NCBI GenBank assembly: GCA_934630495.1
Contig: CAKTVW010000010.1
Location: 1-58,151, forward strand
Reading direction: 5' to 3'
Source: an uncultured Oscillospiraceae bacterium
GTDB lineage: Bacteria; Bacillota; Clostridia; Oscillospirales; Oscillospiraceae
DNA: 58,151 nucleotides
The notes below the pieces were generated by a model, which did not search any database, was not told the DNA's origin, and saw nothing but the letters and a program-made list of their open reading frames with translations. This document shows, piece after piece, positions 1 through 8,735 of this stretch. A program made the translations under genes and the position numbers. Positions within the stretch are counted from its first letter, which is position 1. Every line of letters begins with the position of its first letter.

Positions 1-84
1 CGCAAAATTCCAAACGCATTTTTGGCGTAAGCTCGGAGTAAATTGGCGTAAGTTGTGGCGTAAGCACCGACAATTTTGGGGCAA

Positions 85-2022
85 TCAATACAGCTTTGCG
101 CCTGCCGGAATGTGAGGATCGACCATCAGCAAATGCAACTTTTCTTCGCCGTTTTCGTGATGCACAGCGGAGATCAACATACCGCAGGAGTCGATGCCCA
201 TCATCGCTCTCGGAGGCAGATTGGTGATCGCAATGCAGGTCTTACCAACCAGTTCTTCAGGCTCATAATATTCGTGAATACCACTCAAAATGACCCTATC
301 TACGCCGGTTCCGTCGTCCAAAACGAACTTTAAGAGCTTTTTGGACTTCTTCACAGCTTCGCATTCCTTGACCTTTACGGCACGGAAATCGCTCTTGGAG
401 AAGGTGTCAAAATCGACCTGATCTTGGAACAGAGGCTCGATCTGAACATTGGAAAAATCAATTTTTTCCTCGACTTCGGGAGCCGCCTGAGTAGCCTCCG
501 CAGGAGCAGAAACTTCCTTGGAAACCTTCTTGTCAGAGTCCAACGGCTTCATTGTGGGGAACAGCAGAACGTCGCGGATGGAGGCGGAATCGGTCAGGAG
601 CATAACGAGGCGGTCGACTCCGAAACCGAGGCCGCCTGTGGGGGGCAGACCGTATTCCAGCGCAGTCACATAATCATAGTCGACCTGCGCGTTGCATGTC
701 GGGTCGAGCTGCTTGCGCTCGGCAACCTGACGCTCAAAGCGCTGCTTCTGGTCGATCGGGTCGTTCAGCTCACTGAACGCGTTGCCGTATTCCGTGGCGT
801 TGATGAAGTATTCAAAGCGCTCGGTAAATGCGGGGTCATCGGGCTTGCGCTTGGCAAGCGGACTGTTTTCGACGGGATAATCGTAGATAAACGTCGGCTG
901 AATAAGGTTCGCTTCTACGAACGCATCGAAGAACTCCGCAAGGATCGCACCCTTTGTAGGGATCTCGGGCAGCTCAACATGATGCTCCTTTGCAGCGGCA
1001 ATGGCTTCCTCGTCCGAGGCAATGGCCGCGAAATCGACACCGGAATACTTCTTGACCGCTTCGATCATCGTCATGCGCTCCCAGTGGCCTAGGTCGATCT
1101 CCTTGCCCTGATAGGTGATCTGCAGCGTGCCGCAGACCTTCTGCGCGACGGTCTTCATCATATCCTCGACCAGATCCATCATACCGTGGAAGTCGGTGTA
1201 GGCCTGATACAGCTCGATGGTCGTAAATTCGGGGTTGTGTTTGGGGTCCATGCCCTCATTGCGGAAAATTCTGCCGACCTCATAGACACGATCCATGCCG
1301 CCGACGATCAGACGCTTGAGATACAGCTCCGTTTCGATGCGCAGGACCATGTCCATATTCAGCGTATTGTGATGTGTAAAGAACGGACGGGCGGAAGCGC
1401 CGATCTCGAACGGCGTCAGAATGGGTGTATCGACCTCAAGGAAGCCCTTGCCGTCGAGGTAGCTGCGCAGCTCACGAAGGATCATACTGCGCTTGACGAA
1501 GGTTTCCTTGACCTCCGGGTTTGCGATCAGATCGACGTAGCGCTGACGGTAGCGCGTTTCGGTATTGGTCAAGCCGTGGAATTTATCGGGCAGCGGCAGC
1601 AGTGCCTTTGCAAGCAATGTCACACGGTGTGCGCGGACGGAGATCTCGCCGCGCTGTGTACGGAACACGTCGCCGTTCACGCCGACAATGTCACCGATAT
1701 CGAGCTTGCGGCAGGCCTCAAAATCGGCCTCTTCCATCTCGTCAAATTTAATATAAAGCTGGATGCGCCCGGCATCGTCCTGAAGGTCGGCAAAAATGAC
1801 CTTGCCCATGCCGCGCTTCGACATCAGCCGCCCGGCGACGGCAACGGACTTGCCCTCCATTTCGTCAAAGAGCTCCTTGATCGCTGCGCTGTCGGTCGTA
1901 ACGTCAAAACGCGTCAGCCGGAAGGGATCATTGCCGCTCTCCCGAAGCTGCGCCAGCTTTTCTCTGCGGATCCGAACCTGATCTACAAGAGACAGTTCCT
2001 CCTGCGGTACAAACTTTGCCAC
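85..2022 (-). CDS. lysS: Lysine--tRNA ligase with C-terminal tRNA-binding domain
   Basis: Class II lysyl-tRNA synthetase, charging tRNA-Lys in the cytoplasm. Visible: an N-terminal OB-fold anticodon-binding region, motif 2 (FRNEGMDPKHNPEFT) and motif 3 (GLGFGVDR near residue 465). The 645 residues exceed the usual length of about 500. After a charged, Ala/Glu-rich linker (about 502-537) comes a second OB fold (about 538-645, from DFRAVKVKECEAV to HIPAGAKLY) like the EMAPII/Trbp111 tRNA-binding domain at the C-terminus of many MetRS enzymes. That module should raise tRNA affinity (family knowledge plus inference). It lies 17 bases after greA and is probably cotranscribed from the greA promoter. 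Confidence 0.97.
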   Translation of the reverse strand: MAKFVPQEELSLVDQVRIRREKLAQLRESGNDPFRLTRFDVTTDSAAIKELFDEMEGKSVAVAGRLMSKRGMGKVIFADLQDDAGRIQLYIKFDEMEEADFEACRKLDIGDIVGVNGDVFRTQRGEISVRAHRVTLLAKALLPLPDKFHGLTNTETRYRQRYVDLIANPEVKETFVKRSMILRELRSYLDGKGFLEVDTPILTPFEIGASARPFFTHHNTLNMDMVLRIETELYLKRLIVGGMDRVYEVGRIFRNEGMDPKHNPEFTTIELYQAYTDFHGMMDLVEDMMKTVAQKVCGTLQITYQGKEIDLGHWERMTMIEAVKKYSGVDFAAIASDEEAIAAAKEHHVELPEIPTKGAILAEFFDAFVEANLIQPTFIYDYPVENSPLAKRKPDDPAFTERFEYFINATEYGNAFSELNDPIDQKQRFERQVAERKQLDPTCNAQVDYDYVTALEYGLPPTGGLGFGVDRLVMLLTDSASIRDVLLFPTMKPLDSDKKVSKEVSAPAEATQAAPEVEEKIDFSNVQIEPLFQDQVDFDTFSKSDFRAVKVKECEAVKKSKKLLKFVLDDGTGVDRVILSGIHEYYEPEELVGKTCIAITNLPPRAMMGIDSCGMLISAVHHENGEEKLHLLMVDPHIPAGAKLY

Positions 2023-2039
2023 ATTAGCCTCCTGATTTT

Positions 2040-2519
2040 TTATCGCTCGACGGCGAGAATTTCAAACTTCACGATACCGGCCGGCGCCTCAAATTCCACG
2101 ACGTCGCCGATCCGCTTGCCCAGCATCGCCTTGCCGAACGGGGAATCGTCGGAGATGCGAGCCTCCATGGGGTTGGCCTCCTGCGAACCGACAATCGTAT
2201 AAACCGACGTTTCGTCAAACTCAATATCGCGTACCTTTATCGTGCATCCGAGACCGACGACACCGGCATCCTCCGGCTCGGCGGACTCGTCGATCACGAC
2301 GGCATAGGTCAGAATATTCTCGATCTCGGCAATACGGCCATAGAGCTTAGCCTGCTCGTTTTTTGCTTCGTCATATTCGCTGTTTTCGGAGAGATCGCCA
2401 AAGGAACGCGCCTCTTTAATCAGCTCGGCAACCTCCTTTTCACGGGTGGTTTTGAGGTAATTCAGTTCCTTTTCCAGTTCCTTTAAACGTTCACGTGTAA
2501 GTTTATATTCCTTGGCCAT
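2040..2519 (-). CDS. greA: Transcription elongation factor GreA
   Basis: Cleavage factor that rescues backtracked RNA polymerase. The 159 residues are the normal length. The N-terminal coiled coil carries the acidic tip signature (FGDLSENSEYDEAKNEQ, about residues 40-56) that reaches the polymerase active site, followed by the FKBP-like C-terminal domain. An AAGGAGG-type ribosome site precedes the ATG. First gene of a greA-lysS unit, an order common in Firmicutes. Confidence 0.97.
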   Translation of the reverse strand: MAKEYKLTRERLKELEKELNYLKTTREKEVAELIKEARSFGDLSENSEYDEAKNEQAKLYGRIAEIENILTYAVVIDESAEPEDAGVVGLGCTIKVRDIEFDETSVYTIVGSQEANPMEARISDDSPFGKAMLGKRIGDVVEFEAPAGIVKFEILAVER

Positions 2520-2607
2520 TTTGTGATCCTCCTTAAATTCAACTCAGAATGCAAGCCGCCGCGGCATAAGGCCGGATGTTTTGCGGCTTTCTTAATCTAC
2601 GCGCAAT

Positions 2608-2636
2608 ATTATAAAGAAATCCCCGCGCCCTGTCAA
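2608..2636 (-). promoter_or_regulatory. Sigma-A promoter of greA-lysS
   Basis: On the minus strand, TTGACA and TATAAT are separated by 17 bases, a consensus housekeeping promoter about 90 bases upstream of the greA start. Confidence 0.8.
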
Positions 2637-2794
2637 GTATTTATTCCGTTTTCACCCGAAAAACGGTATTTTATACCGGAATCCGATGAAAACATGAAAT
2701 GTTTTCATAGCAACCGCATCGGCGCGGATTTCATTTTAAGCGGATATACTCGTGGCTTATAGGAAAGAAAGACCGAACAAAAGCACGGAATTGC

Positions 2795-2823
2795 TTGACA
2801 TGCAGAAGAAATGACGTTATACT
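2795..2823 (+). promoter_or_regulatory. Sigma-A promoter with a long downstream leader
   Basis: TTGACA, a 17-base spacer and TATACT read on the plus strand. The next convincing start codon is at 3055, which leaves a leader of about 225 nt. I recognise no known riboswitch or terminator in it. A second TATAAT-like box lies near 2984. Confidence 0.6.
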
Positions 2824-3054
2824 GATTGGACTTTTGCGGCGGCGAACGGAAAAGACGAGAGGGCCACCTGACGTTGGAGGCCGACGTATATCATGGCGAC
2901 AGCTTGTACATTCCTGTTTCGGAAAACAGTTGTACCGCGTTCTATATTGTCGGAGCGGGCGGCGCCTGCGCGAGAACAATGCACTATAATGGATACGGAT
3001 GTGCTGTCGGAGACTTAGGGGAGCTTCCTTGCTGATACCGAAACGGAGGAAAAT

Positions 3055-3267
3055 ATGAGCAAATATAGTATGCTGTGGAGGCCCATACGGGAAAGCGGCG
3101 GAGCGCAGCGGGAATTGACCTTTGAGGAGATAGAAAAAATCGCAGGTGTTCCGCTTGACCATTCGTTTCTGAAATACAAAAAAGAACTGGATGCGTACGG
3201 CTATGAGGTTAAGAAGATCTCAATGAAAGCGCAGAAGGTGCATTTTATCAAAAAAGAGCAGACATAG
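3055..3267 (+). CDS. Small conserved-type protein of unknown function (70 aa)
   Basis: A 70-residue, Lys/Glu-rich soluble protein with a GGAGG ribosome site 5 bases before the ATG. The middle (LTFEEIEKIAGVPLDHSFL) resembles small proteins in which an 'LSFEEIE.I.G..LP.S' motif precedes a short DNA-binding-like fold; that resemblance is from memory and is tentative. No signal peptide or membrane segment. Preceded by the promoter at 2795 and followed 82 bases later by the acetyltransferase gene. Confidence 0.6.
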   Translation: MSKYSMLWRPIRESGGAQRELTFEEIEKIAGVPLDHSFLKYKKELDAYGYEVKKISMKAQKVHFIKKEQT

Positions 3268-3349
3268 GTCAGAAAGCGGGGGCAAAGTGACGGGACCGAT
3301 CGAACGGTGCGGCCGCCCTATCCGGAAATACATAACGGAAGTGACAAAA

Positions 3350-4096
3350 ATGAATTATATAAGAATTACAAAGGACAATATCGATAAGGAACACATTTGC
3401 TGTGCGATGTCCGGCAAGCAGAGCATTGCGAAAAAAGAATGGATGAAGCAGCGCCTTGAGGAGGGGCTTGTTTTCTATCGGAGCGAGGAACGCGGCAAGT
3501 GCTTTATTGAATATATTCCGGCGGAAAACGCGTGGGTGCCGATTGAGGCCGACGGGTATATCTATATCAACTGCCTGTGGATCGCGGGAGCGATGAAGGG
3601 CCACGGCTATTCGAGCGACCTGCTGAACGAATGCATCCGCGATGCGGAGGAGCAGGGGAAAAAGGGCGTTTGCATCCTTTCCTCCGAGGGGCGGAAACGG
3701 GAATTTCTCTCTGACCCGAAGTATCTGGCGCACAAGGGCTTTGCGGCTGCCGATGCCTCGGATTGCGGAATTAACCTGATGTATCTGCCGCTTGCGCCGG
3801 ATGCCGCGCCGCCGAGGTTCAAAGAATGTGCGAAGCATCCGCAGACAGAGGGAGAAGGTTTCGTCCTTTATTATACCGATCAATGCCCGTTTACTTATTA
3901 TTGGGTGCCGCGGGTGCAGGAGGTGGCGGCGGAGCACTGGATTTCGCTGAAAGCCATTCATATTACGAGCAAAGAGGAAGCACAGAACGTCCCCGCGCCG
4001 GTCACGACCTATGCGCTGTTCCGCGACGGCAAATTTGTGACGCAGGCCATCCAGTCCGACAAAAAGTTTTTGGCGCTGGCAGGCTTGCGGGAGTAA
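3350..4096 (+). CDS. GNAT acetyltransferase with YoaP C-terminal domain
   Basis: 248 residues: an N-terminal GNAT N-acetyltransferase fold (acetyl-CoA loop region about GAMKGHGYSSDLLNECI, residues 80-100) and a C-terminal YoaP-type domain (about 168-245, from LYYTDQCPFTYYWVPRV to ALFRDGKFVT). The latter looks thioredoxin-like and has one Cys in its TDQCPF turn. The substrate is not known. The ATG at 3350 was chosen because a GGAA site precedes it and upstream codons do not match the family. An alternative start at 3287 would add 21 poorly conserved residues. A terminator follows at 4121. Confidence 0.85.
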   Translation: MNYIRITKDNIDKEHICCAMSGKQSIAKKEWMKQRLEEGLVFYRSEERGKCFIEYIPAENAWVPIEADGYIYINCLWIAGAMKGHGYSSDLLNECIRDAEEQGKKGVCILSSEGRKREFLSDPKYLAHKGFAAADASDCGINLMYLPLAPDAAPPRFKECAKHPQTEGEGFVLYYTDQCPFTYYWVPRVQEVAAEHWISLKAIHITSKEEAQNVPAPVTTYALFRDGKFVTQAIQSDKKFLALAGLRE

Positions 4097-4120
4097 TAGG
4101 AATATCCGATCGGAAAATTG

Positions 4121-4172
4121 AAAACCCGCAGCAGCCGGGAGCGTTAAGCTCGGACGGACTGCTGCGGGTTTT
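4121..4172 (+). terminator. Rho-independent terminator after the acetyltransferase gene
   Basis: ACCCGCAGCAG pairs with CTGCTGCGGGT across a 24-base loop and is followed by TTTTG. The flanking AAAA/TTTT could make it work for uvrB on the other strand too. Confidence 0.75.
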
Positions 4173-4267
4173 GTGCTTTTTATGCTGCCGGATGCAGCGC
4201 CATGCCGGGAACACGCTCCGACATGTGCCGTTTTGCCTTTATGCCGACCGTTTCGGAGACGGGACTG

Positions 4268-6232
4268 TCATTTTTGGCCGCGCAGCTCGATGATGCGGTC
4301 GCGCAGGACGGCGGCATATTCGTATTCCATCATCTTTGCGGCGGCGCGCATCTCCTTTTCCAGACGGGCGATCTCGCGTTCGCGCTCGACCTTCGTCATC
4401 TTTACGCCGTCCGCGCGCGCCGCTTCGCCCTCGGCCTGCGTGATCTCGATCAGCTCACGCACATCCTTGACGATGGTTTTCGGCACGATGCCGTGCGCCT
4501 TGTTATAGGCGTCCTGAATCCCGCGGCGGCGCTCGGTCTCGTCGATCGCGGCGCGCATGGCGGGTGTGATCTTGTCGGCGTACATAATCACGCGCCCTTC
4601 GGCATTTCGGGCGGCGCGGCCGATCGTCTGGATCAGACTTGTTTCGCTGCGCAGGAAGCCTTCTTTATCCGCGTCCAAAATCGCGACCAGCGACACCTCC
4701 GGAAGGTCCAGCCCCTCGCGAAGCAGGTTGATGCCGACCAGCACGTCGAATTTTGCCATTCGCAGATCGCGCAGGATCTCCATGCGCTCCAGCGCGGCGA
4801 CATCGGAATGCATATAGCGCACGCGGATACCGGCCTTTTGCAGATAAGCGGTCAGGTCCTCGGCCATTTTCTTCGTCAGGGTCGTGACCAGTACCCGCTC
4901 CTTGCGGTCGATCACGCGGTTGCATTCTCCGATCAGATCGTCGATCTGTCCCTCGATGGGGCGCACTGTGATCTCCGGGTCGAGAAGTCCCGTCGGACGA
5001 ATGACCTGCTCGGCAAAGCGCTCGGCGCGTCCGCGCTCAAATTCCGCAGGCGTCGCGGAAACATAGACCGCCTGATGAATCTTGCTCTGAAATTCCGGGA
5101 AGGTGAGGGGCCGGTTGTCGAATGCACTGGGCAGGCGGAAGCCGTATTCAACAAGGCTCTCCTTGCGGCTGCGGTCTCCGGCATACATTGCCCGTACCTG
5201 CGGCAGCGTGACGTGGCTTTCGTCGACAAACAGGATGAAATCCTTCGGGAAATAGTCCAGCAGCGTCATGGGCGGCGTCCCGGGCGCACGGCCGGAGATC
5301 ACGCGGGAATAGTTTTCGATGCCGCTGCAAAATCCGATCTCCTGCAGCATTTCGATGTCGTACATGGTACGCTGGCGGATGCGCTGCGCCTCGAGGAGCT
5401 TGTCATGTTCCTTGAACCAGCGCTCACGCTCCTCCATTTCCGCTTCGATCTCGAAAATAGCGCGATTGAGCTTCTCGCGGGAGGCGACATAGTGCGACGC
5501 GGGATAGATGGCGACATGGTTGACGACGCGCTCGGGCATTCCCGTGACGGCGTTGATCTCGGAAATGCGGTCGATCTCGTCTCCGAAAAACTCGACGCGG
5601 ATCGCCCGGCCCGACCAGTAGACCGGGTAGATCTCCACCGTATCGCCGCGGACGCGGAAGGTGTTGCGCGAAAAATCGATGTCGTTGCGCTCGTAGCGAA
5701 TTTCGACGAGCTTTTTCATCAGCTCTTCGCGGCTCTTCTCCATGCCGGTGCGCAGAGAGATCACCATGTTTTTATAGTCGATCGGATCGCCCAGACCGTA
5801 GATGCACGACACCGACGCAACGACGATCACGTCGCGCCGCTCAAAGAGGGAGGAGGTGGCGCTGTGCCGCAGGCGTTCGATCTCGTCGTTGACGGCGGAA
5901 TCCTTTTCAATATAAGTGTCCGTGTGCGCGATATATGCCTCCGGCTGGTAGTAGTCATAGTAGGAAATGAAATATTCAACGGCGTTTTCCGGGAAAAACT
6001 CCCGAAATTCGCTGCAAAGCTGGGCCGCAAGCGTTTTGTTGTGCGCCAAAACGAGCGTCGGGCGGTTGAGATTGGCAATGACCGAGGCCATCGTAAAGGT
6101 CTTGCCCGAGCCGGTCACGCCCAGAAGCACCTGCTCCTTCAGCCCATTTTGCAGGCCGTCCGTCAGCGCGGCAATGGCTTCCGGCTGGTCGCCTGTGGCG
6201 CTGTAGGGCGCGTGAAGCTTAAATCGATCCAT
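4268..6232 (-). CDS. uvrB: Excinuclease ABC subunit B
   Basis: Damage-verification helicase of nucleotide excision repair, handed DNA by UvrA and recruiting UvrC. The 654 residues are normal. Visible: Walker A (GVTGSGKT, 38-45), the beta-hairpin tyrosines (YYDYYQPEAY), DESH-type Walker B (VDESHVTLPQ), helicase motif VI (QTIGRAARN) and the C-terminal UVR motif (EKEMRAAAKMMEYEYAAVLRDRI) that contacts UvrC. The ATG at 6232 follows GAGAGGTG with correct spacing; a frame extending to 6265 adds 11 implausible residues. No uvrA neighbour in the window. Confidence 0.97.
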   Translation of the reverse strand: MDRFKLHAPYSATGDQPEAIAALTDGLQNGLKEQVLLGVTGSGKTFTMASVIANLNRPTLVLAHNKTLAAQLCSEFREFFPENAVEYFISYYDYYQPEAYIAHTDTYIEKDSAVNDEIERLRHSATSSLFERRDVIVVASVSCIYGLGDPIDYKNMVISLRTGMEKSREELMKKLVEIRYERNDIDFSRNTFRVRGDTVEIYPVYWSGRAIRVEFFGDEIDRISEINAVTGMPERVVNHVAIYPASHYVASREKLNRAIFEIEAEMEERERWFKEHDKLLEAQRIRQRTMYDIEMLQEIGFCSGIENYSRVISGRAPGTPPMTLLDYFPKDFILFVDESHVTLPQVRAMYAGDRSRKESLVEYGFRLPSAFDNRPLTFPEFQSKIHQAVYVSATPAEFERGRAERFAEQVIRPTGLLDPEITVRPIEGQIDDLIGECNRVIDRKERVLVTTLTKKMAEDLTAYLQKAGIRVRYMHSDVAALERMEILRDLRMAKFDVLVGINLLREGLDLPEVSLVAILDADKEGFLRSETSLIQTIGRAARNAEGRVIMYADKITPAMRAAIDETERRRGIQDAYNKAHGIVPKTIVKDVRELIEITQAEGEAARADGVKMTKVEREREIARLEKEMRAAAKMMEYEYAAVLRDRIIELRGQK

Positions 6233-6487
6233 GAAAATCACCTCTCGGCGACCATTGTACCACAAAGACGGCCAATTAAAAAGAGCTTCCGCCGAAAAGC
6301 TGCGAAAAAGTTTAAAAAACGGTTGACCTGTGGGAATTTCTGTGATAGAATACCCTTACCTGCGAAAAATGGGGCTGGTTTTTGCGCCCATTTTCACCTG
6401 CGGACGATGCCCGGTAGTTTCGGCATCCGCTAAATTTTTGATAGCCGCAGGAATACAGGGAGGCAAAGTTTAAGGAGGTGCCGAACA

Positions 6488-6637
6488 ATGCGTGTAAAGA
6501 TCACACTTCGTTGCAATGAGTGCAAGCAGAGAAACTACAACACCATGAAGAACAAGAAGAACGATCCGGACCGTCTGGAAATGAAGAAGTATTGCCGGTT
6601 CTGCAGAAAGCATACCGTGCATACCGAAACGAAGTAA
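6488..6637 (+). CDS. rpmG: 50S ribosomal protein L33
   Basis: 49 residues, the usual length of bacterial L33. Four cysteines in two pairs (CNEC and CRFC) show the zinc-binding C+ form. A strong AAGGAGG site precedes the ATG. First gene of the rpmG-secE-nusG-rplK-rplA cluster, a standard Firmicutes order. Confidence 0.95.
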   Translation: MRVKITLRCNECKQRNYNTMKNKKNDPDRLEMKKYCRFCRKHTVHTETK

Positions 6638-6655
6638 GCGAAAGGATGAAAAACA

Positions 6656-6889
6656 ATGGCAGAAGCTAAAAAGAAGCCCAATTTCTTCGTCCGCACCGGT
6701 CGCAAAATTTCCAAGTGGTTCCGCGATATGAAGAGCGAACTGAAAAAGGTCGTGTGGCCGTCCGGCAAGCAGTTGCTGAACAACACGCTGATCGTTCTTG
6801 CTTCCGTTCTGGTCGTCGGCGTGATCGTGTGTCTCTTCGACTGGCTGGCAGGCGGCGGTATGTCTCTCCTGCGCGGACTCTTTAGCTGA
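6656..6889 (+). CDS. secE: Preprotein translocase subunit SecE
   Basis: 77 residues with the short Gram-positive form: a cytosolic amphipathic helix (KISKWFRDMKSELKKVVWPSGKQ) and one transmembrane helix (about 43-65). Stabilises SecY in the SecYEG channel. The KxVxWPS motif before the membrane segment is the family signature. 18 bases after rpmG and 6 bases before nusG. Confidence 0.95.
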   Translation: MAEAKKKPNFFVRTGRKISKWFRDMKSELKKVVWPSGKQLLNNTLIVLASVLVVGVIVCLFDWLAGGGMSLLRGLFS

Positions 6890-6895
6890 TCCGGT

Positions 6896-7423
6896 ATGGC
6901 AGAAACAGCAAAATGGTATGTCGTGCATACCTATTCCGGCTATGAAAACACCGTGATGGCGACCATCCAGAAGACGGTCGAAACGCGCCGCCTTCAGGAC
7001 ATCATCCAGCAGGTCTCTATCCCGATGGAGACGGTCACCGAGGTTACGGACAAGGGACCTAAAACCTATGACCGTAAGGTGTTTCCCGGCTATGTGCTGG
7101 TGAAGATGGTGATGACCGACGACGCATGGTACATTATTAAAAATGTCCGCGGCGTGACGGGTTTCGTTACCTCCGGAAGCACGAAGCCGACTCCTCTGAC
7201 GGAGGACGAGGTCTACCAGCTCGGCGTCGAAAAGCGCGAGATCGTTGTCGGCTACGACGTCGGTGATACGGTCAGTATCGTTGACGGCCCGCTGAGCGGC
7301 TTCAACGGCACCGTGGAAATGCTGGATATTGAGAAGAATAAGGTCCGCGTGGTCGTTTCCATGTTCGGACGCGAGACCCCGGTCGAGCTGGAGCTTGACC
7401 AGGTCGAAGCAGTGACCGAATAA
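6896..7423 (+). CDS. nusG: Transcription termination/antitermination factor NusG
   Basis: 175 residues. The N-terminal NGN domain (KWYVVHTYSGYENTV, 6-20) binds the polymerase clamp helices. The C-terminal KOW domain (VGDTVSIVDGPLSGFNGTVEMLD, about 122-145) binds S10 or Rho. Normal length, no insertion. The ATG follows secE by 6 bases, and the ribosome site lies in the secE 3' end. Confidence 0.97.
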   Translation: MAETAKWYVVHTYSGYENTVMATIQKTVETRRLQDIIQQVSIPMETVTEVTDKGPKTYDRKVFPGYVLVKMVMTDDAWYIIKNVRGVTGFVTSGSTKPTPLTEDEVYQLGVEKREIVVGYDVGDTVSIVDGPLSGFNGTVEMLDIEKNKVRVVVSMFGRETPVELELDQVEAVTE

Positions 7424-7435
7424 GCCCGGTCGCAA

Positions 7436-7485
7436 GTGGGAGGGGTCTTCGATCCCGCCAATCATACGCGTCAGCGTATTACCAC
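7436..7485 (+). promoter_or_regulatory. Putative L1-binding leader motif before rplK
   Basis: GTGGGAGG at 7436 and ACCAC at 7481 can close a stem around an internal hairpin (GGGGTC/GATCCC). The same GTGGGAGG...ACCAC layout recurs before rplA. It resembles the L1 site of 23S rRNA, the classical basis of L1 autoregulation of rplK-rplA. The assignment is an inference from the motif and its context. Confidence 0.5.
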
Positions 7486-7508
7486 ATTTATTATTGGAGG
7501 TGCTAGTT

Positions 7509-7934
7509 ATGGCACAGAAAGTTACTGGTTATATCAAGCTTCAAATTCCGGCTGCAAAGGCAACCGCTTCGCCCCCTGTAGGCCCGGCTCTCGGCCAGCA
7601 CGGCGTCAACATTGCACAGTTCATCAGAGAGTTTAACGATCGCACCAAGGATCAGGCCGGCTTCAAGATCCCGGTCGTTATCACGGTCTATTCCGATCGT
7701 TCCTTCTCTTTCATCACCAAGACCCCCCCGACCCCGACCCTCATTCTGAAGGCCATCGGTCAGGACAAGGGTTCCGGCGTCCCCAACAAGACCAAGGTCG
7801 GCACCATTACCAAGGCTCAGGTCCGCGAGATCGCCGAGCGCAAAATGCCCGACCTCACCGCTGCTTCCATCGAAGCCGCTATGAGCCAGGTGGCAGGTAC
7901 CTGCCGCTCCATGGGCATCACTGTCGTTGACTAA
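7509..7934 (+). CDS. rplK: 50S ribosomal protein L11
   Basis: 141 residues, full length. The N-terminal domain has the conserved proline-rich PPVGPALGQHGVNI (about 22-36), target region of thiopeptides. The C-terminal rRNA-binding domain ends in MGITVVD. ATG at 7509 chosen because GGAGGTG lies just upstream; a frame start at 7494 would add five non-conserved residues. Part of the GTPase-associated centre. Confidence 0.97.
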   Translation: MAQKVTGYIKLQIPAAKATASPPVGPALGQHGVNIAQFIREFNDRTKDQAGFKIPVVITVYSDRSFSFITKTPPTPTLILKAIGQDKGSGVPNKTKVGTITKAQVREIAERKMPDLTAASIEAAMSQVAGTCRSMGITVVD

Positions 7935-7965
7935 TACGCTGCCGAGGTCGCAATGACCTCAATAT

Positions 7966-7995
7966 GTGGGAGGATTTTCATTTCCGCATCACCAC
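7966..7995 (+). promoter_or_regulatory. Second L1-site-like motif before rplA
   Basis: GTGGGAGG at 7966 and ACCAC at 7991 repeat the arrangement found before rplK. A GAGGTC-loop-GACCTC hairpin lies immediately upstream (7944-7960). Located between rplK and rplA, it could give separate translational feedback on rplA. Confidence 0.45.
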
Positions 7996-8013
7996 TTTAA
8001 GGAGGATATAACA

Positions 8014-8703
8014 TTGTTTAGAGGTAAGAAATATAAGGACAGCGCGAAGCAGATCGATCGCTCCGTGCAGTATGAAGCAGCGGATGCGCTGGCTCTTGTC
8101 GTTAAGACCGCGCCCGCAAAGTTCGACGAAACCGTCGAGATCCACATCAAGCTCGGCGTTGACTCCCGTCATGCCGATCAGCAGGTCCGCGGCGCCATCG
8201 TTCTCCCGAACGGCACCGGCAAGACCCGCAAGGTCCTCGTTTTCGCGAAGGACGCGAAGGTCGACGAGGCCGTAGCAGCCGGCGCTGACTATGTCGGCGG
8301 CATGGATATGGTCGAGAAGATCACGAAGGAAAACTGGTTTGACTTTGACGTCGTCGTCGCTACCCCGGATATGATGGGTATTGTCGGTCGTCTCGGTAAG
8401 GTCCTCGGCCCGAAGGGCTTGATGCCTTCTCCCAAGGCCGGTACCGTCACTCCCAACGTGACCGCCGCCGTCCATGAGATCAAAGCCGGTAAGATCGAGT
8501 ACCGTCTGGATAAGACCAACATTATCCACTGCCCGATCGGTAAGGTTTCCTTCGGTGCGGACAAGCTGACTGAGAACTTCAACGCGCTCGTGGGCGCAGT
8601 TATCAAGGCAAAGCCCGCCGCTGCAAAGGGTCAGTATATCCGCTCCTGCGTCGTGGCTTCCACCATGGGCCCCGGCGTCAAGGTCAGCACCGCGAAGCTG
8701 TAA
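8014..8703 (+). CDS. rplA: 50S ribosomal protein L1
   Basis: 229 residues, the family length, starting MFRGKKYKDS from a TTG codon preceded by AAGGAGG. A GTG further upstream (7966) lies inside the GTGGGAGG leader motif and is not a credible start. The conserved C-terminal loop (GPKGLMPSPKAGTVT, about 128-142) is intact. L1 forms the mobile L1 stalk and represses its own mRNA in many bacteria. The usual partners rplJ-rplL do not follow; a terminator does. Confidence 0.96.
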   Translation: MFRGKKYKDSAKQIDRSVQYEAADALALVVKTAPAKFDETVEIHIKLGVDSRHADQQVRGAIVLPNGTGKTRKVLVFAKDAKVDEAVAAGADYVGGMDMVEKITKENWFDFDVVVATPDMMGIVGRLGKVLGPKGLMPSPKAGTVTPNVTAAVHEIKAGKIEYRLDKTNIIHCPIGKVSFGADKLTENFNALVGAVIKAKPAAAKGQYIRSCVVASTMGPGVKVSTAKL

Positions 8704-8735
8704 GACCTGACTTTTTACGGATTTGTTTCATAATG

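Noticed and set aside
23..64. Three TGGCGTAAG direct repeats at the window start, considered as a CRISPR or iteron array
   Set aside because: Units are 9 bp, unevenly spaced (21 and 12 bp) and only three; no CRISPR-like repeat/spacer structure and no replication gene nearby.
2826..3035. 69-codon TTG-started frame in the long leader
   Set aside because: No ribosome site and no recognisable motif; the translation is fairly protein-like, so it is left as a possibility only.
4202..6433. 743-codon open frame opposite uvrB
   Set aside because: It mirrors the uvrB codon pattern on the other strand, lacks a ribosome site, and its translation has no domain. High-GC antisense shadow.
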